Positions 61,109 to 64,000 of a stretch of 64,000 nucleotides of DNA are shown here, in pieces. Within the stretch, counting starts at the first letter, position 1. The number at the start of each line of letters is the position of its first letter. The position numbers and the translations under genes were made by a program. This DNA is from Delphinus delphis (lineage: Eukaryota > Chordata > Mammalia > Artiodactyla > Delphinidae). The notes under the pieces were generated by a model, which was given only the letters and a program-made list of their open reading frames with translations, was not told the origin of the DNA and searched no databases. The stretch is taken from the NCBI RefSeq assembly GCF_949987515.2, contig NC_082684.1, positions 50,186,006-50,250,005 on the forward strand. The letters run 5' to 3'.

Positions 61109-64000
61109 CTCAACTTCCACCTTAAGAAACTAGAAAAAGGTGATCAAACTAAAGCCAAAGTAAGCAGAGGACGGAAATAATAAAGATCACGGTGGAAATC
61201 CGTGAAATAGAAAGCAGAATAATACAAGAAAGATCAATGAAACCAAAATCTCATTCTTTAAGAAAATCAATAAAATTGATAAACCAGATTATCAGGAAAA
61301 ATAAGAAGAGAAGATGCAAGGTACCAATATTTGGAGTGAATGGAGGGACATTATGACAGAATCTACAAATATTAAAAGGATGACAAGGATATTCAGTAGC
61401 CAAGGAGTATTATGAACAACTTTATAGCAAAAAAACCTGCAGTTTAGATGAAATGGAAATAGTGTCCTTGAAAGGCACAAACTATCATAGCTCAATTAGA
61501 AATCATCTGGATAGTCCTCTATCTATTCCCACAAAGAACAGTCCAAGCCAGATGATGTCATGGATAAATTCTACCAAACATTTAAGGAAGAAATAATGCC
61601 AATTCAACACAAACTCTTCTAGAAAATTGAAGAGTAGAGAATACCTCCCAGATCATCTTATGGGTCGGCATTGATCTGAAACCAAAATCAGACTTTACAA
61701 AAGAACAAAACTGAACTAATATCCTTCATGAACGTTTAATAGGTACAAAAATTGAAAAGGAAAATACAAGGTTAGCAAAGGTAGTCCAACAATATTTAAA
61801 AAGGTAATACATCATAAACAAGTGAGTTTTATCCTAGAAGGCAGTGTTGATTTAACATTCAAAAATCATTTCAAGTAATTGATTATATTAGCAAACAAAA
61901 AGAGAAGCAAAACCATGTGATCATCTAAATAGACATACAGAAACGCATTTAGCTAAATCCAAGATTTATTTCTGATAAAAATTCTTAGCATACTGAGAAA
62001 AGACAGGAACTAATGCAGCCTGCTAAAGAGCACCTGTGGCAAACTTATGACTAAATCATATTTAATGGTAAAAGACTAGATTCTTTCCCACAAAGATCAG
62101 TCAAACAAAGCAAAGATGTCTGCTTTCACCACTTCTTTTTAACATAGTACTAGGAGGTTTAGCCAGGACAAAAAGCAAAAGCAATGAAATAAAAGGCATC
62201 TAGACTAGAAAGTAAGAATTAAAACTGTCTTTATTCACAGATCACATAACCATCTTCGTAGAAAATGGAATAGAATCTACAAAGTATCTACTAAAACTAG
62301 TGAGTGAGACTAGGAAGTTTGCAAGATTCAAGATCAATATACAAAATCAATTGGATTTCCATACACTAGCAACAATCAGAAATTAAAATAAAAAGTACAA
62401 TTTATAATAACAAAAATATGACATTCTTAGGGATATATATGACAAAGATGCATAAATAACTATATACTAAAAACTATAAAACTGCTTAGAGAAATTAAAG
62501 AAGACCTAAGTAAACTGAGAGCTTTGCTATCTGTAGTATTCCTATATTCATGGATCAGAAAGTTCAGTAAAGATATCAGTTCTCCCCAAATTGACGTATA
62601 GATTCAATGCAGTTCCAGTCAAAATCAAAGGAAGCTTTTTTTTTTTCCTTCTAGAAATTGACAAGCTGATTCTAAAATTCCTACAGAAACCCAAAGGAAC
62701 TGGAATAGTCAACAATTGTGAAAAAGAACAAAAAAATTTGAGGGCCAACAGGAGCAATTTCAAGACTTATAAAACTACACTAACAAAGCGTAGTAGTAAG
62801 CATTGGCATAAGGGTAGATAAGTAGTTCAGTGGAACAGAATAGAAAGACCAGAAGTAATTCCATGCATATATGGCTACTGATTTTTGACAAAGGAGAAAG
62901 GATAGGTTTTTCATTAAATGGTTCTGGAATAATTGAACTTATTATTATAACTTCAGACACGTTAACTTTGAACCATATACAGACACATGAGCTTTGAACC
63001 ATGTTTCATACCATGTGTAAAAATTAACTCAATACTAATCACTTAGATCTAAATGTAAAACCTCAAACTAGAACTTCTAGAAGAAAACATAGAAAATTTT
63101 GCAATCTTGAGTTAATAAAAGCCTTTTCGGACATAACATAAAAAGCATGATCCATAAAAGAAAAACTTGGCAAATTTGACTTGGTCAAAATTTAAAACTT
63201 CTGCTTTTCAAGACACACTGTTAAGAGAATAAAAAGACAAGCTACAGGCCAGAGGAAGATATTTGCAAAGTATAAATCTGATTAAGGACTTGTATCCAGA
63301 GTATATAAAGAACTCTCAAAACTCAATAATAGGAAAACAACCACCAAATAAACAAATGGACAAAAGATTTAAACAGATGCTTCATCAAAGAAGCTGTATA
63401 GATGGCAAATAAGGACATGGAAAAGATGCTCAATATCATTAGTTATTAGAAAAGTGTGAATTAAAACTACAGTGAGATACTACTACACACCAGTTAGAAT
63501 GGCTAAAATTAAAAAGACTGACCTTTGGAAGGTTGGTGAGAATGTGGATTAACTGGAACTCTCGTACACTGCTAGGTTCAGTGTAAAACAGTACAGCTGC
63601 TTTGGAAGACAGTTTGGCAGTTGCCTAAAAGTTTAAACTTGTACCACCATCTGATCCAGCCATTATACTCCTAGGTATTTACCCAAGAGGGAAAAATCAT
63701 ACAAATACTTGACATAAATCTTCAAAGCAGGTTTATATATAATAGCCAAAAGCTGGAAACAACCCAGCAACCCAAATGTCTATCAACAGGTGAATAAATA
63801 AACAAATTCTGTAATATCTGTGCAGTGGAATGCTACTCAGTAATAAAAAAGAGTGAAATATTGATAACACATTAACAGGGAATGTCAGATTAATTATTGT
63901 GAATGAAAGAAGCCAGATAAAAAGAATATACTGTATGATTCCATTTACATAAAACTCTAGAAAATTTTGGAAGTATTTATAGCAACAAAGTATATCAGTG
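61109..64000 (+). mobile_element. Old L1M ORF2 to 3' end (sense), runs off window
   Basis: Degraded ORF2 from mid-protein through RT, then the C-terminal part ('gctactgatttttgacaaag', 'ctaggtatttacccaagagg', 'ggaatgctactcagtaataa') to the last base. Frameshifts and stops throughout. In the same direction as MAP4K5. Confidence 0.82.

Larger units (their letters stand above)
59568..64000 (+). other. MAP4K5: MAP4K5 downstream intron (5' part)
   Basis: Begins with donor CAG|gtacta in phase 0 and runs past the window end. 59568-60860 is AT-rich with nothing I recognise; 60870 to the end is old L1 in sense orientation. The next expected kinase exon is not present. Confidence 0.8.

Noticed and set aside
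59568..64000. Next MAP4K5 exon with the HRD catalytic loop
   Set aside because: Not found; the region is AT-rich intron and L1.

Overview
This is a 64 kb stretch of mammalian nuclear DNA, almost certainly from a cetacean and probably a toothed whale. The youngest SINEs are the tRNA-Glu-derived CHR type with the cetacean-style body (start 'cttccctggtggcgcagtgg', end 'cccgcgtaccgc' plus A-tail). Older CHR copies sit beside them, and the L1 3' ends and 5' UTR are of the cetartiodactyl type. I saw no BovB, Bov-A2 or Bov-tA elements, which argues against a ruminant.

The only protein-coding gene I can support is part of MAP4K5 (KHS/GLK-related kinase) on the + strand. Four consecutive coding exons (22096-22153, 55952-56042, 56523-56587, 59512-59567) splice in frame to a 90-residue piece of the kinase N-lobe, matching residues about 37-126 of the mammalian protein. 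The piece runs from beta2-beta3, with the catalytic lysine, through the alphaC glutamate, gatekeeper Met and hinge, to the alphaD-alphaE region. The exon with the glycine-rich loop must lie upstream and the exon with the HRD motif downstream; I found neither here.

All the rest is intron. 1-22095 is the tail of an upstream intron, 22154-55951 is a 33.8 kb intron, and short introns of 480 bp and 2,924 bp follow. The large intron is built mostly from transposable elements stacked on one another: old L1M and HAL1-like copies, younger L1s, a mariner, another TIR DNA transposon, L2, MIR and CHR SINEs. The deepest nest, at 44640-50800, is a CHR SINE inside an L1, inside a mariner, inside an older L1/HAL1 fragment. 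A second nest, at 39655-42772, is an L1 tail inside a DNA transposon inside an L1M.

The second-look items are structural. They include a perfect 28-bp-arm hairpin at 1894-1953, a 30-bp exact duplication whose second copy starts 10 bases into the intron after a MAP4K5 exon, a twin-primed (5'-inverted) L1 with both target-site duplications, a nested L1 whose 5' UTR joins directly to mid-ORF2, and several short tandem duplications. I see no novel gene system, CRISPR array, operon or RNA gene in this window.
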